A DNA stretch of 64,000 nucleotides from a virus. How positions within the stretch are numbered: position 1 is the stretch's first letter; every line of letters starts with the position of its first letter. The position numbers and the translations under genes were made by a program. The stretch spans positions 62,001 through 126,000 of IMG/VR virus record IMGVR_UViG_3300007512_000008. One strand, given 5' to 3'. The notes below the pieces were generated by a model. That model saw only the letters and a program-made list of their open reading frames with translations. It searched no databases and was not told the origin of the DNA. This document shows, one piece after another, positions 41,521 through 48,726 of this stretch.

Positions 41521-41958
41521 TTGGGAATCCGTAGAACTATCATCAGGATGCTGGCCGCGACCTTCGAGGAGGACGAGCCGCCGGAGCCGCCTACCCCGGA
41601 CCCCACAGAGCAGGAAGACCCTCCGGAGAGGTCGGGAGCGTTCCTGGCAGGTCCCAGCGGAATCATCCCGGTGCCTGAGGGTATGAGCCCTCAGGAGGCG
41701 ATCGCTCGCCACTTCGGTTCCCGAAATCCCTCTCCGCAGATCCCACGCACCACCCCGACCAAGTGGCATGGACCCTCGAGCGACCATTACCACATGAAGG
41801 TAGTAAACTGTGCGGAGGAGATGAACCCCGAGAACGATCCCGAGGTCAAGGATCTCCTACAGGACGGCTGGGAGCCCTTCGGAGTCCACCGCGTTCGGAT
41901 GGCTGGGACGATGGGTGTCCGGATGTACTTCCGGATGCCCTGCGGAGGCCACGGATGA
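41521..41958 (+). CDS. Unknown 145-residue protein
   Basis: TTG start with GGAGGTG two bases upstream. A hydrophobic-basic start (MGIRRTIIRMLAATFEEDEP) is followed by an acidic Pro-rich stretch, then a folded C-terminus (MKVVNCAEEMNPENDPEVKD; VRMAGTMGVRMYFRM). The Pro-rich part may be a linker. It overlaps the next gene by four bases (ATGA) and leads a run of six tightly spaced + genes reaching pyrE. Confidence 0.5.
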   Translation: MGIRRTIIRMLAATFEEDEPPEPPTPDPTEQEDPPERSGAFLAGPSGIIPVPEGMSPQEAIARHFGSRNPSPQIPRTTPTKWHGPSSDHYHMKVVNCAEEMNPENDPEVKDLLQDGWEPFGVHRVRMAGTMGVRMYFRMPCGGHG

Positions 41959-42479
41959 TCTTTACAAGGCATCCGGACGACCCGAAGTTCACAGTTCCGG
42001 GTCGGAAGTTCATCGGCTATTGGAAGCCTCCTCGGGGACCAAACCTCAAGAACCTGCCCGACCCCTCGAGCTTTATCGATCCAGATATGGAGCAGGATTT
42101 CGCAGACAAGACGGCGCGGGTCCTGGAAATGGGCGCCACGTTCGTCCAGTGGAGAGGCCCCTCCTCGTGCCGTATCTGCGGTGTTCGGAACGAGGCCAAG
42201 TGCCTCACGTTCGATGGGACGTGGGTTTGGCCAGAGGGGCTCGCCCACTACGTCCAGGCCCACCGGGTTCGTCTACACTCCGATTTCATCTTCTATCTTA
42301 TGCAGATCCCGGAGGAAGTCGGGGCCGAGGTTCTTCTACACCGCGCGACCATGCAGGAGATCTGGGAGTCCCGGGAGTCGAGGTCCGCTCTGGATCACAT
42401 CCGCCTGCGAGGTCGCGAGATCAACAGGCATCGCGAGGCTGTCATGTCTCACGCCAAGATCCCCTGGGATGTGGCGTGA
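41955..42479 (+). CDS. Unknown protein with CxxC pair
   Basis: 174 residues from ATG 41955. MIFTRHPDDPKFTVPGRKFI; a CRICGVRNEAKCL cysteine group near residue 72, then a helical C-terminus with a HYVQAHRVRLHSDF stretch. The cysteines and histidines could make one zinc finger (C..C..H..H). Its stop overlaps the next start (TGATG). Confidence 0.5.
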   Translation: MIFTRHPDDPKFTVPGRKFIGYWKPPRGPNLKNLPDPSSFIDPDMEQDFADKTARVLEMGATFVQWRGPSSCRICGVRNEAKCLTFDGTWVWPEGLAHYVQAHRVRLHSDFIFYLMQIPEEVGAEVLLHRATMQEIWESRESRSALDHIRLRGREINRHREAVMSHAKIPWDVA

Positions 42480-42685
42480 TGGACGGCAAGACCCTGTACA
42501 AAACGGGCCTGGGGTTCCTCCTCTCCGCGATCTTCCTGTGCTTCCCCTTCGACTTGGTTGGGCTCTCCGGTTTGAGGAACATAGAGCCTCACCAGCACAC
42601 AGGTCTGATAATCATCCTGATGTTGGTCTCCGGCGCCACAGGGTTCTTTTCCCTGGCGCACGCAGTTGAGAAAGCTCCGAAGTGA
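42479..42685 (+). CDS. Small two-helix membrane protein
   Basis: 68 residues with two predicted membrane spans: ~9-29 (TGLGFLLSAIFLCFPFDLVG) and ~42-63 (GLIIILMLVSGATGFFSLA). A short charged C-tail follows. The size and hairpin topology fit small holins or inner-membrane effectors, but the lysis genes are 3.5 kb away, so a holin role is only a possibility. Coupled by overlaps on both sides. Confidence 0.55.
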   Translation: MDGKTLYKTGLGFLLSAIFLCFPFDLVGLSGLRNIEPHQHTGLIIILMLVSGATGFFSLAHAVEKAPK

Positions 42686-42831
42686 GGGGCTTCTCCTACA
42701 TCCAGGTTGAACTCAACGGACACCTCTGGATCTTGACTCCACAGAAGGTAGTCGTGATCAACAAGCACACCGGGGAGGTAGGGGTGATCCCCACCTCCCA
42801 AGCCATTCGTCTGCTCGAGAGGAAGAAGTGA
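42682..42831 (+). CDS. 49-residue unknown protein
   Basis: GTG start overlaps the upstream TGA (GTGA) and its own TGA overlaps the next ATG (TGATG). Product begins MRGFSYIQVELNGHLWILTP with VVVINKHTGEVGVIPTSQ and a basic end: a small beta-sheet plus helix. Gapless coupling on both sides is the main support. Confidence 0.55.
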   Translation: MRGFSYIQVELNGHLWILTPQKVVVINKHTGEVGVIPTSQAIRLLERKK

Positions 42832-43448
42832 TGATTGAACGCGACCCCCTCATGTATCTCAGAGACCTTCGCTCCCTCATCTCCATTCTCCGGACCTCCG
42901 AGGAAGGGTGGGAGAACCGAGCGGCGGATGCCCTGATCTCCATAGCGCGGAGCCTCAAGATCGAGAACCAGGACTGCTTCTGCGTCTCTCCTCCAGGCTT
43001 CACCTACCACTTCCCGGTCCAGGAGGACCTCTGGTCTCGGTTCGCGAACGCTCATCGGGGTCTGAGGCCTGATACCAACAAGATCATCGAGCTCACCAAG
43101 ACCTGGGCTCCGAAGGACTTGAACACCAGGATCATCCTCCTGACCTATGCCTCGGTCCCGGTCCTCCTGAAGCTCGGGGATGTGCACCGACGCAGGTTCG
43201 CCGGTCTCCTCGAACAGCACGTTGCCATGGTGAGCCTGGGTTCAGAGACGTACCGGAAGCTGGAGGGCATGGCTCTGGACCGGGAGAAGGCCAACCGCTT
43301 CCGGGATCTCATCTCCCTCCTCCACGACCACAAGGGCCTGGACGCCTTCTGGCTTGCTGATGTGGACGATGCCCTGAAGGGCCTCCTGGGGGAGGAGTCT
43401 TGGAAGGCGTTCCATAGGAACTTCCTCCGGTCCTCGGAATGGAAATAG
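42831..43448 (+). CDS. Unknown 205-residue helical protein
   Basis: MIERDPLMYLRDLRSLISIL and the remainder are predominantly helical, with clustered leucines (LLTYASVPVLLKLGDVHRRR; FRDLISLLHDHKGLDAFWLA). No motif recognised. The GTG at 42828 is rejected in favour of the ATG overlapping the previous stop. It precedes pyrE by 42 bases, but pyrE has its own box and hairpin. Confidence 0.5.
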   Translation: MIERDPLMYLRDLRSLISILRTSEEGWENRAADALISIARSLKIENQDCFCVSPPGFTYHFPVQEDLWSRFANAHRGLRPDTNKIIELTKTWAPKDLNTRIILLTYASVPVLLKLGDVHRRRFAGLLEQHVAMVSLGSETYRKLEGMALDREKANRFRDLISLLHDHKGLDAFWLADVDDALKGLLGEESWKAFHRNFLRSSEWK

Positions 43449-43457
43449 GTGTTCAGC

Positions 43458-43472
43458 CTATCTGGGGTATCT
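43458..43472 (+). promoter_or_regulatory. Double (C/G)TATCT box before pyrE
   Basis: CTATCT at 43458-43463 and GTATCT at 43467-43472. The second is part of the leader hairpin. Transcription could start within this region to give a very short leader. Confidence 0.35.
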
Positions 43473-43490
43473 CCCTCCCCAGGAGATACC
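43466..43490 (+). promoter_or_regulatory. Ribosome-site hairpin flush with pyrE start
   Basis: Perfect nine-base stem GGTATCTCC (43466-43474) / GGAGATACC (43482-43490) with a CTCCCCA loop; the ATG follows immediately. The 3' arm holds the GGAG ribosome site, so folding would prevent initiation. It is analogous to the pyrC leader hairpin. Confidence 0.55.
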
Positions 43491-44033
43491 ATGCACAAAC
43501 AGAATCTTGCTGAGTTCCTGACCCAAACCGCAGTCCTCCACGGGGACTTCACCCTGACCAGCGGCGCCAAATCCAAGGTCTACCTGGACATCAAGAAGGC
43601 GGCGCTGACCTCCGAGGGTGCGTACCTGATTGGGATGTCCATGCTGTCCAAGTTCGCAGACCTGGACCTCCGCTACAGCGCCATCGGCGGCTTGGAGCTT
43701 GGGGCTGTCCCTGTTGTCTCCGCCACTCTGGCCTGCGCTCGAGTCCGGGGAACAATCATCGACGGATTTGTCGTCCGCAAGGGGGACCGGAGCCACGGCA
43801 CCGGGAAGAAGATCGAGGGCGTCGATATCAATGGGCTTCGGGTCGCTGTCCTCGAGGACGTCACCACTTCTGGAGGCTCTGCTCTGGAGGCTGTTCAGGA
43901 GATTCGGAAGGCCGGGGGAGATGTCGCGGGCGTGTTCACTGTCGTGGACCGACTGATGGGAGCGCGGGAGTTCCTACACGATCACAGCATCCGGTTCCAT
44001 GCCCTCACGGACATCAAGGACCTGGGCCTGTGA
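43491..44033 (+). CDS. pyrE: Orotate phosphoribosyltransferase
   Basis: Joins orotate to PRPP to form OMP. 180 residues, slightly shorter than E. coli PyrE (213). Key elements: FTLTSGAKSKVYLDIKKA, IGGLELGAVP, the flexible catalytic loop VRKGDRSHGTGKKIEG, and the PRPP-binding LEDVTTSGGSA. The upstream in-frame residues are rejected since the ATG is preceded by GGAG. It overlaps the DUF4326 gene (GTGA). It lies ~26 kb from pyrC/pyrD yet completes the conversion of carbamoyl-aspartate to OMP. Confidence 0.93.
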   Translation: MHKQNLAEFLTQTAVLHGDFTLTSGAKSKVYLDIKKAALTSEGAYLIGMSMLSKFADLDLRYSAIGGLELGAVPVVSATLACARVRGTIIDGFVVRKGDRSHGTGKKIEGVDINGLRVAVLEDVTTSGGSALEAVQEIRKAGGDVAGVFTVVDRLMGAREFLHDHSIRFHALTDIKDLGL

Positions 44034-44416
44034 GCTTCGTCAAAGTCGCCAACGTCCGGAAACACCATCGGACCGGGGAGGAGACCCGTGTCTATGTAGG
44101 GCGGAAGTGCAACGGCTACGAGGGAAGTCCCCTCGGGAATCCGTTTCGCCCCGGAGGACTCCCCGGAAGCTCCATCCCCAAGTTCAGGACCTGGCTCGTG
44201 GACAAGCTACATGAGAAGGATGCAGCGGTGACTGAAGAGGTGCTCCGATTGGCCCGTATCCACCTCTCAGGGAAGTCTCTGACCCTCCTCTGCTGGTGTG
44301 CTCCCACCGGGGCAGGGTTGACCACGGAGGACAAGCCCTACAAGTGCCACGGCCAAGAGATCGCTGAGATCGTACAGCAGATCTCCGAGAAGGCTGTAGA
44401 ACGCGGCATGGCCTGA
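44030..44416 (+). CDS. DUF4326 protein
   Basis: 128 residues from a GTG overlapping the pyrE stop. VKVANVRKHH, VYVGRKCNG, SPLGNPF, a helix and then LTLLCWCAPTGAG with KCHGQEIAEIV match DUF4326, in which conserved Cys/His suggest metal or nucleotide binding. Its biochemical role is not known to me. Translational coupling to pyrE hints at a nucleotide-related job, which is inference. Confidence 0.8.
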   Translation: MSFVKVANVRKHHRTGEETRVYVGRKCNGYEGSPLGNPFRPGGLPGSSIPKFRTWLVDKLHEKDAAVTEEVLRLARIHLSGKSLTLLCWCAPTGAGLTTEDKPYKCHGQEIAEIVQQISEKAVERGMA

Positions 44417-44418
44417 GG

Positions 44419-45591
44419 CTACGCGGGGACGACGCCCACCTGGCGCTTGAACACCAGCCCGTGCTCAGCCAACCACGTTTCGAATCCCTGATCGACCCAG
44501 GTCATCGACACCATCCCCTGGTGGACACCTTTGTCTACGATGACCTCTCCTTGACCATGGAAGGGGAACTTCTGTCGTAGCTCTCGGGGGAGCTCGTTGA
44601 AGTCGATCACGACTTTGCTTGCAGGCACCACCGCTTTGACCAACCAGTTGATCGACTTCTTGGCTTGGCCCGCCGCAAAGTTGGTCGCGACCTGAGCGGA
44701 TACGGACCAGCTGCTCTCCTTCCCCCGCTTCACCTTGATCTTGTCTCCAACGTGGAGCTTGGTCAAGTCTCGGACTCCTGTGCGGCGGAACAGTCTCTTC
44801 TTGACATCGGCCATAGTGACGCCGGAGTAGTCCCCCCAGTCATCGACCTGAGTCCCAAATCCCCGGTACACGGTCACCTGGGTGTAGTCCTTCGGCGAGT
44901 TCTCAAGGAGCCACTCCTTGACCGGTTTCTTCATCCGCTTCCCAGGATTCTTCGTGTACCGAAGGAGCTCGTCGATCACCCAGTCTGGCATCGTGAACCC
45001 TTCGGCTCCCGGCCCGGCGTCGATCCTCTGGGCTGCGCCATCCACTATCGTCCCTTGGTTCAGGACGATGTCGGTCCAGACGTAGTTGACGTGTCTGTCT
45101 ACGATCCCATCAAACAGAACCCGGAACTTCTTGGCTGTGGTACCGAGCGTGTTGGCATCACGGCCCATCGTGTAGCCATCCAGCTTGCCTGCCAGAACCT
45201 TGGCCATTTGAATGTGGTCTTCGGGGAAGGTCATCCCCCAGTAGCGATCGAGGGCCTCCTTCGTGATGGCTCCCGCTTTGATCGCCCGGTAGCAGTCTCT
45301 TTCACTGCCGTCGAACAGTTTGAGCCCTCGATACATGTAGATGTAGTTGTCCATCCCTGCCAAAGAGCGCACTCCGACATTCCGACGCCATCGCACATAG
45401 GACTTCGCGGGTCTCACCGGGAGGAGGCTGTTGTTCGCTTGACGCCCTCCCCACTCGAAGTACATCGCCCGACGCTGTAGGTCGGGCATCTGGTCGACGA
45501 GGTGGGGGAGGAACAGGTAGAAGTTTCCCTGGAGAGCAGCCTGGTGGAGCCCGGCCACCCGCTGGGAGCATACTTGTAGGGGGGGTGTCAT
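44419..45591 (-). CDS. ADP-ribosyltransferase-like protein
   Basis: 390 residues. The C-terminal ~150 carry an ADP-ribosyltransferase signature: TVYRGFG (Arg), SSWSVSAQVATNFA (S-x-S region) and HGQGEVIVDKG (Q-x-E with the catalytic Glu). The Q-x-E form is typical of enzymes not specific for arginine, though that is only a guide. The N-terminal ~200 residues are unrecognised, with another FRVLFDGIVDRHVNYVWTDI segment. T4 packages and expresses comparable enzymes to modify host RNA polymerase and ribosomal proteins; a similar takeover role is inferred. Confidence 0.65.
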   Translation of the reverse strand: MTPPLQVCSQRVAGLHQAALQGNFYLFLPHLVDQMPDLQRRAMYFEWGGRQANNSLLPVRPAKSYVRWRRNVGVRSLAGMDNYIYMYRGLKLFDGSERDCYRAIKAGAITKEALDRYWGMTFPEDHIQMAKVLAGKLDGYTMGRDANTLGTTAKKFRVLFDGIVDRHVNYVWTDIVLNQGTIVDGAAQRIDAGPGAEGFTMPDWVIDELLRYTKNPGKRMKKPVKEWLLENSPKDYTQVTVYRGFGTQVDDWGDYSGVTMADVKKRLFRRTGVRDLTKLHVGDKIKVKRGKESSWSVSAQVATNFAAGQAKKSINWLVKAVVPASKVVIDFNELPRELRQKFPFHGQGEVIVDKGVHQGMVSMTWVDQGFETWLAEHGLVFKRQVGVVPA

Positions 45592-45623
45592 GACACCCCC
45601 CCGGAATAGCCAAGGTACCGGAC

Positions 45624-46017
45624 TCAGGCCGCGCGGAGGAGCTCAGCGAAGGTGGCCGTGAGGGGCTTGCCATCGACACACTTGGCAACGAGCGCCTCGT
45701 GGGCGGCCTTCTCTGCGGCTTTTTACACATTCCACAGGACATCTCGCGACTCGAGAGAGGGCCTCGTCCGATACCAGGCCCAGGTAGCGGTCGAGGAAGG
45801 TCCAGAGCGACTCCTGGGCGCGTTCTCCGCTTCTGTCGGGGGAAGGGTGGCGGGGTGGCTTCTTCGACCGTCTGGAAGGGTGTTTCCGACGTGGTTTGAT
45901 GCCCTTCTCTTTCCGGCGTCTCGCGACGGTGGAGGCAGTACATCCGATGCGTCCCGCGAGCACTCTATCCACCTCTGTCCCCAGCAGCGGGTCCCATTTC
46001 TCCCAGTCGTAGGCCAT
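45624..46017 (-). CDS. Two-unit HTH-like DNA-binding protein with an apparent +1 frameshift
   Basis: Frame A starts at ATG 46017: LLGTEVDRVLAGRIGCTAST and VARRRKEKGI, a motif typical of phage helix-turn-helix repeats, a Pro/Arg-rich linker, then LGLVSDEALSRVARCPVECV. There frame A turns into non-protein-like Arg-rich sequence, while the +1 frame reads KAAEKAAHEALVAKCVDGKP and ends AELLRAA at 45624. The switch is at five As (T5 at 45720-45724 on +). One extra base in the run, a real mutation or a sequencing error, would explain it. Joined product ~130 residues. Confidence 0.6.
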
Positions 46018-46064
46018 GCCCTCGTTACCCTATATCCTGGGGGAGCCCAACTCCTGAGGTCATC

Positions 46065-46865
46065 ATGAAGGTTCTCCGTCAGGGCTCTCGAGGCTCCGAA
46101 GTTCGTCGTCTACAGCAGCTCCTCAACATCGGCGCCGATGGCATCTTTGGCGCCGGGACCAAGAGGTCCGTCATCGCGTTCCAGAAGTCGAAGGGCCTCT
46201 CTGCTGATGGCATCGTCGGCAAGGGAACGTGGGGCGCGCTCGAGAAGGACTCGGGGGAACCGATCAATCCAGACCCCGAGCCTCGGACGGCTGACTGGCT
46301 GGTCGCCCAGTACCAGGCCAAGGGCTACATCCTCCACACGGGGGGTCGGGTCAACTTCGGCTCTCTCCGGACCATCCCCGGAACGCCCAACAGGTTCGAT
46401 GACTTCGTCTTCATGCTCTGGCAGGAGGGGGGTGTCTGGAAAGTCACGTTCTTCGAGGCCACTACCGACCCAGGCACCTACTGGCTGGAGAACCCGGGGA
46501 ACTCTCGAGGAACGGCCATCCTGTGCCCTGGCCAGTACGTCGACGTCTACAAGATCGACAAGCACGGTGGGAAGTACGAGGCGCTTTGCCAGAGGAACGG
46601 CAAGGTCAAGGTGTGGCGGGACAAGGACCGCGACGCCGTTGCCGAGTACCAGCAGGGCTCCGAGGGCGAGGACGGGTGGTATGGGATCAACATCCACCGC
46701 GCTTCCTCGAGCCGCATGTCCACGAACGTGGAGAAGTGGTCTGCGGGCTGTCAGGTGATGGCGGACCCTGACGACTTCGCTCGGTTCATGACGACCTGCC
46801 ACTCCGAGAAGAAGCTCCATGGGGAGACCTTCACCTGGACTCTCTTGGAGAACCACGTCTCGTAG
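46065..46865 (+). CDS. Endolysin with peptidoglycan-binding domain
   Basis: 266 residues. Residues 1-62 are a PG_binding_1 domain (LRQGSRGSEVRRLQQLLNIG, ADGIFGAGTKRSVIAFQK, DGIVGKGTWGAL). The C-terminal ~180 residues carry YGINIHRAS and WSAGCQVM, a His...Cys arrangement recalling L,D-transpeptidase-like catalytic domains; similar His/SAGC proteins occur as phage lysins. No signal peptide, so a holin or another export route is needed. A gene of opposite strand for a secreted transglycosylase follows three bases later. Confidence 0.75.
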   Translation: MKVLRQGSRGSEVRRLQQLLNIGADGIFGAGTKRSVIAFQKSKGLSADGIVGKGTWGALEKDSGEPINPDPEPRTADWLVAQYQAKGYILHTGGRVNFGSLRTIPGTPNRFDDFVFMLWQEGGVWKVTFFEATTDPGTYWLENPGNSRGTAILCPGQYVDVYKIDKHGGKYEALCQRNGKVKVWRDKDRDAVAEYQQGSEGEDGWYGINIHRASSSRMSTNVEKWSAGCQVMADPDDFARFMTTCHSEKKLHGETFTWTLLENHVS

Positions 46866-46867
46866 GT

Positions 46868-47380
46868 CTACTGGCTAAGCTCCATGAAGAGCGCAGTTGC
46901 GTCGTCCGCATAGACGGCAGCCCCATATCCCGAGCCGTTGTAGCGGCGGAGAGCGCGCCACACATCTCCGTCCGTCCTGCCCAGATGTCCGCTCAGGATG
47001 TAGGCGGAGCATCGGAGGTTGGTCAGGGGGTCCAGCAGGTCCGAGGGATCCTGGATCAGATGGAGATTCTGGAGGGTCTCCGTCCAGACGCCCGGATGGA
47101 TCTGGGCCAGCCCGATCTCCCCGACTCCGCCGATAGCGTCGGGATCGCAGAAGGATTCCTTGGTCACCACTGCCCCAAGAAGGGCAGGCGGAATCTGGAA
47201 CTCCTCGGACACCTGCTCAATCAACACGTCCAAGTGCGTAGAGCTCTGGGATTCGCACAGCTGGGTCCACTTCCCGACCGGAGGCGCCACAGGAGTGTTC
47301 GGAAGGGGGTTCTCCTGGACTGCCCAGACGACAGTGTTCATGGTGGTCAGGAAGCTTAGGGCAAACAACACGGTACGCAT
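46868..47380 (-). CDS. Secreted lytic transglycosylase (SLT / lysozyme-like fold)
   Basis: 170 residues from ATG 47380 (GGAG upstream). Residues 1-22 are a signal peptide (MRTVLFALSFLTTMNTVVWA). The SLT core: PPALLGAVVTKESFCDPDAI with the catalytic Glu in KES, GGVGEIGLAQIHPGVW, a LRCSAYILSGHL helix and LRRYNGSGYGA. It would act in the periplasm or wall, cleaving glycan strands. Driven by its own two-box promoter motif on the minus strand, unlike the endolysin; perhaps an early cell-wall function or superinfection role rather than final lysis. Confidence 0.8.
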   Translation of the reverse strand: MRTVLFALSFLTTMNTVVWAVQENPLPNTPVAPPVGKWTQLCESQSSTHLDVLIEQVSEEFQIPPALLGAVVTKESFCDPDAIGGVGEIGLAQIHPGVWTETLQNLHLIQDPSDLLDPLTNLRCSAYILSGHLGRTDGDVWRALRRYNGSGYGAAVYADDATALFMELSQ

Positions 47381-47419
47381 CAGCAACTCCAGCAGCGGTA
47401 TGTCAGGTTCAGCACTGGG

Positions 47420-47447
47420 GTTACGCCTCCGGATTCCAGAGGGAAAC
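47420..47447 (-). promoter_or_regulatory. Two-box promoter motif GTTTCC-N16-CGTAAC
   Basis: Minus-strand GTTTCC, 16 bases, CGTAAC; 39 bases upstream of the ATG at 47380. Confidence 0.7.
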
Positions 47448-47452
47448 TCGTT

Positions 47453-47478
47453 AGAGAGGCTATGTTGGGCTCCTCTCT
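47453..47478 (+). promoter_or_regulatory. Leader hairpin before the gene at 47500
   Basis: Seven-base stem AGAGAGG / CCTCTCT with a 12-base loop, 21 bases before the ATG; it does not include the ribosome site. A CTATGT box is in the loop. Confidence 0.35.
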
Positions 47479-47499
47479 GAACCGAGTTCCGGGAATCAG

Positions 47500-48003
47500 A
47501 TGGATCGCACCTCTCTACGCAACCTCCTCACCAGCGAGGGGCTTCTCTCCAAAGAGGCTCGCAAGTCTCTCGAGCTCTTGGACAATCTGGACAACGAGCA
47601 CGCGGTCCAGGACGCGTGGCCTGACGTCACCTACAAGGGCAAGCCTCTTCTCCCCAGCGGGAGAATGTACCCCTTCTATGCTCGTGCTGAAGGGGCGATC
47701 ACCGAGAAGGACTTCCAGGAAGTCTTCATGGGCTACGATCCCGTCAAGGACGTGTTCATCGTGGGGTTCGACGTCTGGCCCGACGACAACTGGGAAGACG
47801 AGTACGAAGAGGACCATCGATACGCTCGTGTTCGCCAGCTTCGGGCTCGGGGCAAGACGGCGATGATGTCCGCAGAGTATGTCGTTGTCAAGTTCGACGG
47901 ACGTGTGCTCGCTCAGCACACTGCCCCCGGCGGGTTCTACCCGAACGGTCTGAAGGATGCCAAGAGAAGGTTCCCTCGGATGATCTCTATCCGTCTCGAC
48001 TGA
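47500..48003 (+). CDS. Unknown 167-residue protein
   Basis: N-terminal helices (SLRNLLTSEGLLSKEARKSL) lead to an alpha/beta region with acidic stretches (FDVWPDDNWEDEYEEDHRYA) and a C-terminal beta part (AEYVVVKFDGRVLAQHT). The second half might bind a cation or basic partner. Not recognised. It overlaps the convergent sulfotransferase-like gene by 17 bases. Confidence 0.5.
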   Translation: MDRTSLRNLLTSEGLLSKEARKSLELLDNLDNEHAVQDAWPDVTYKGKPLLPSGRMYPFYARAEGAITEKDFQEVFMGYDPVKDVFIVGFDVWPDDNWEDEYEEDHRYARVRQLRARGKTAMMSAEYVVVKFDGRVLAQHTAPGGFYPNGLKDAKRRFPRMISIRLD

Positions 48004-48682
48004 GAACCCATTCGGGTTTCTTCCCGAACTGAAAGCCGAAGCGACGGATGAGGTCTCCATCCCCGTCGTCAATCATGTGCTTCACCTCCAGCCCGAAAGT
48101 AGTATCCGGGCCTCGCCATACGTTCTGGGCGGGGAGAGCACCCACTGCCCCCAGAGGCGCGCCCAGGAGTTCCGAGAGGCCCTCGTTGAGGCGCTGGGTG
48201 TTTAGCCATATACGTGGAGTCTCTGCATCCTGTCCGTAGACGTGTCGGAACATCCAGGTGGCCAATCCCTGGCTCGAGTCCTGCAGATCGAAGAAGGACA
48301 TCTTGGGAGCGCTGGAGATCTGAGGACACCATACATTGGGGATCGGTGCAACCACCATCCACGGATGCGTCCAGTAGTACACAGCGTCCGCGAACTCTCG
48401 GGTCCCTTCCGTCCAGAAATCAATGACCTCTGGGTCCGAACGGAGAGTGTGTTCGAACAGGGAGCAGTACCAGTCCCAGGGGTTCCGAACCACGCCGAAC
48501 CAGGTACGCTTCTCCCCAGCCTCGGATAGGATGCTCCGGGCTTCCGATATGGATCGGTGCCTTCCCACCCCAGGAAACACCTGGGGGTTCTCTCCGAGTT
48601 CTCTCAACGCCTGGTAGACGGAGAAGCCCCCGGTCTTGGGCATGTGCCAGAAGGCCAGGCCTGATGCGGTGTGTACAGCCAT
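47987..48682 (-). CDS. Sulfotransferase-like protein 1
   Basis: 231 residues. The N-terminal FWHMPKTGGFSVYQALRE matches the PAPS 5'-phosphosulfate loop of sulfotransferases (PKTGGxS), and GVVRNPWDWYCSLFEH matches the 3'-phosphate-binding strand-helix (RNPxxRxxS-like). The C-terminus ends LIRRFGFQFGKKPE, as in many sulfotransferases. It would transfer sulfate from PAPS to an unknown acceptor, perhaps a glycan. It is divergent from the baseplate-like gene at 48727, with a second family member beyond. Confidence 0.75.
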   Translation of the reverse strand: MAVHTASGLAFWHMPKTGGFSVYQALRELGENPQVFPGVGRHRSISEARSILSEAGEKRTWFGVVRNPWDWYCSLFEHTLRSDPEVIDFWTEGTREFADAVYYWTHPWMVVAPIPNVWCPQISSAPKMSFFDLQDSSQGLATWMFRHVYGQDAETPRIWLNTQRLNEGLSELLGAPLGAVGALPAQNVWRGPDTTFGLEVKHMIDDGDGDLIRRFGFQFGKKPEWVLSRDG

Positions 48683-48705
48683 GAGGGAATAGTACCGTGG
48701 CTGGG

Positions 48706-48711
48706 CTATCT
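48706..48711 (+). promoter_or_regulatory. CTATCT box
   Basis: CTATCT 15 bases before the ATG at 48727; member of the recurring (C/G)TATC(T/G) set. Confidence 0.35.
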
Positions 48712-48726
48712 ACAAAGAGGGCTACG

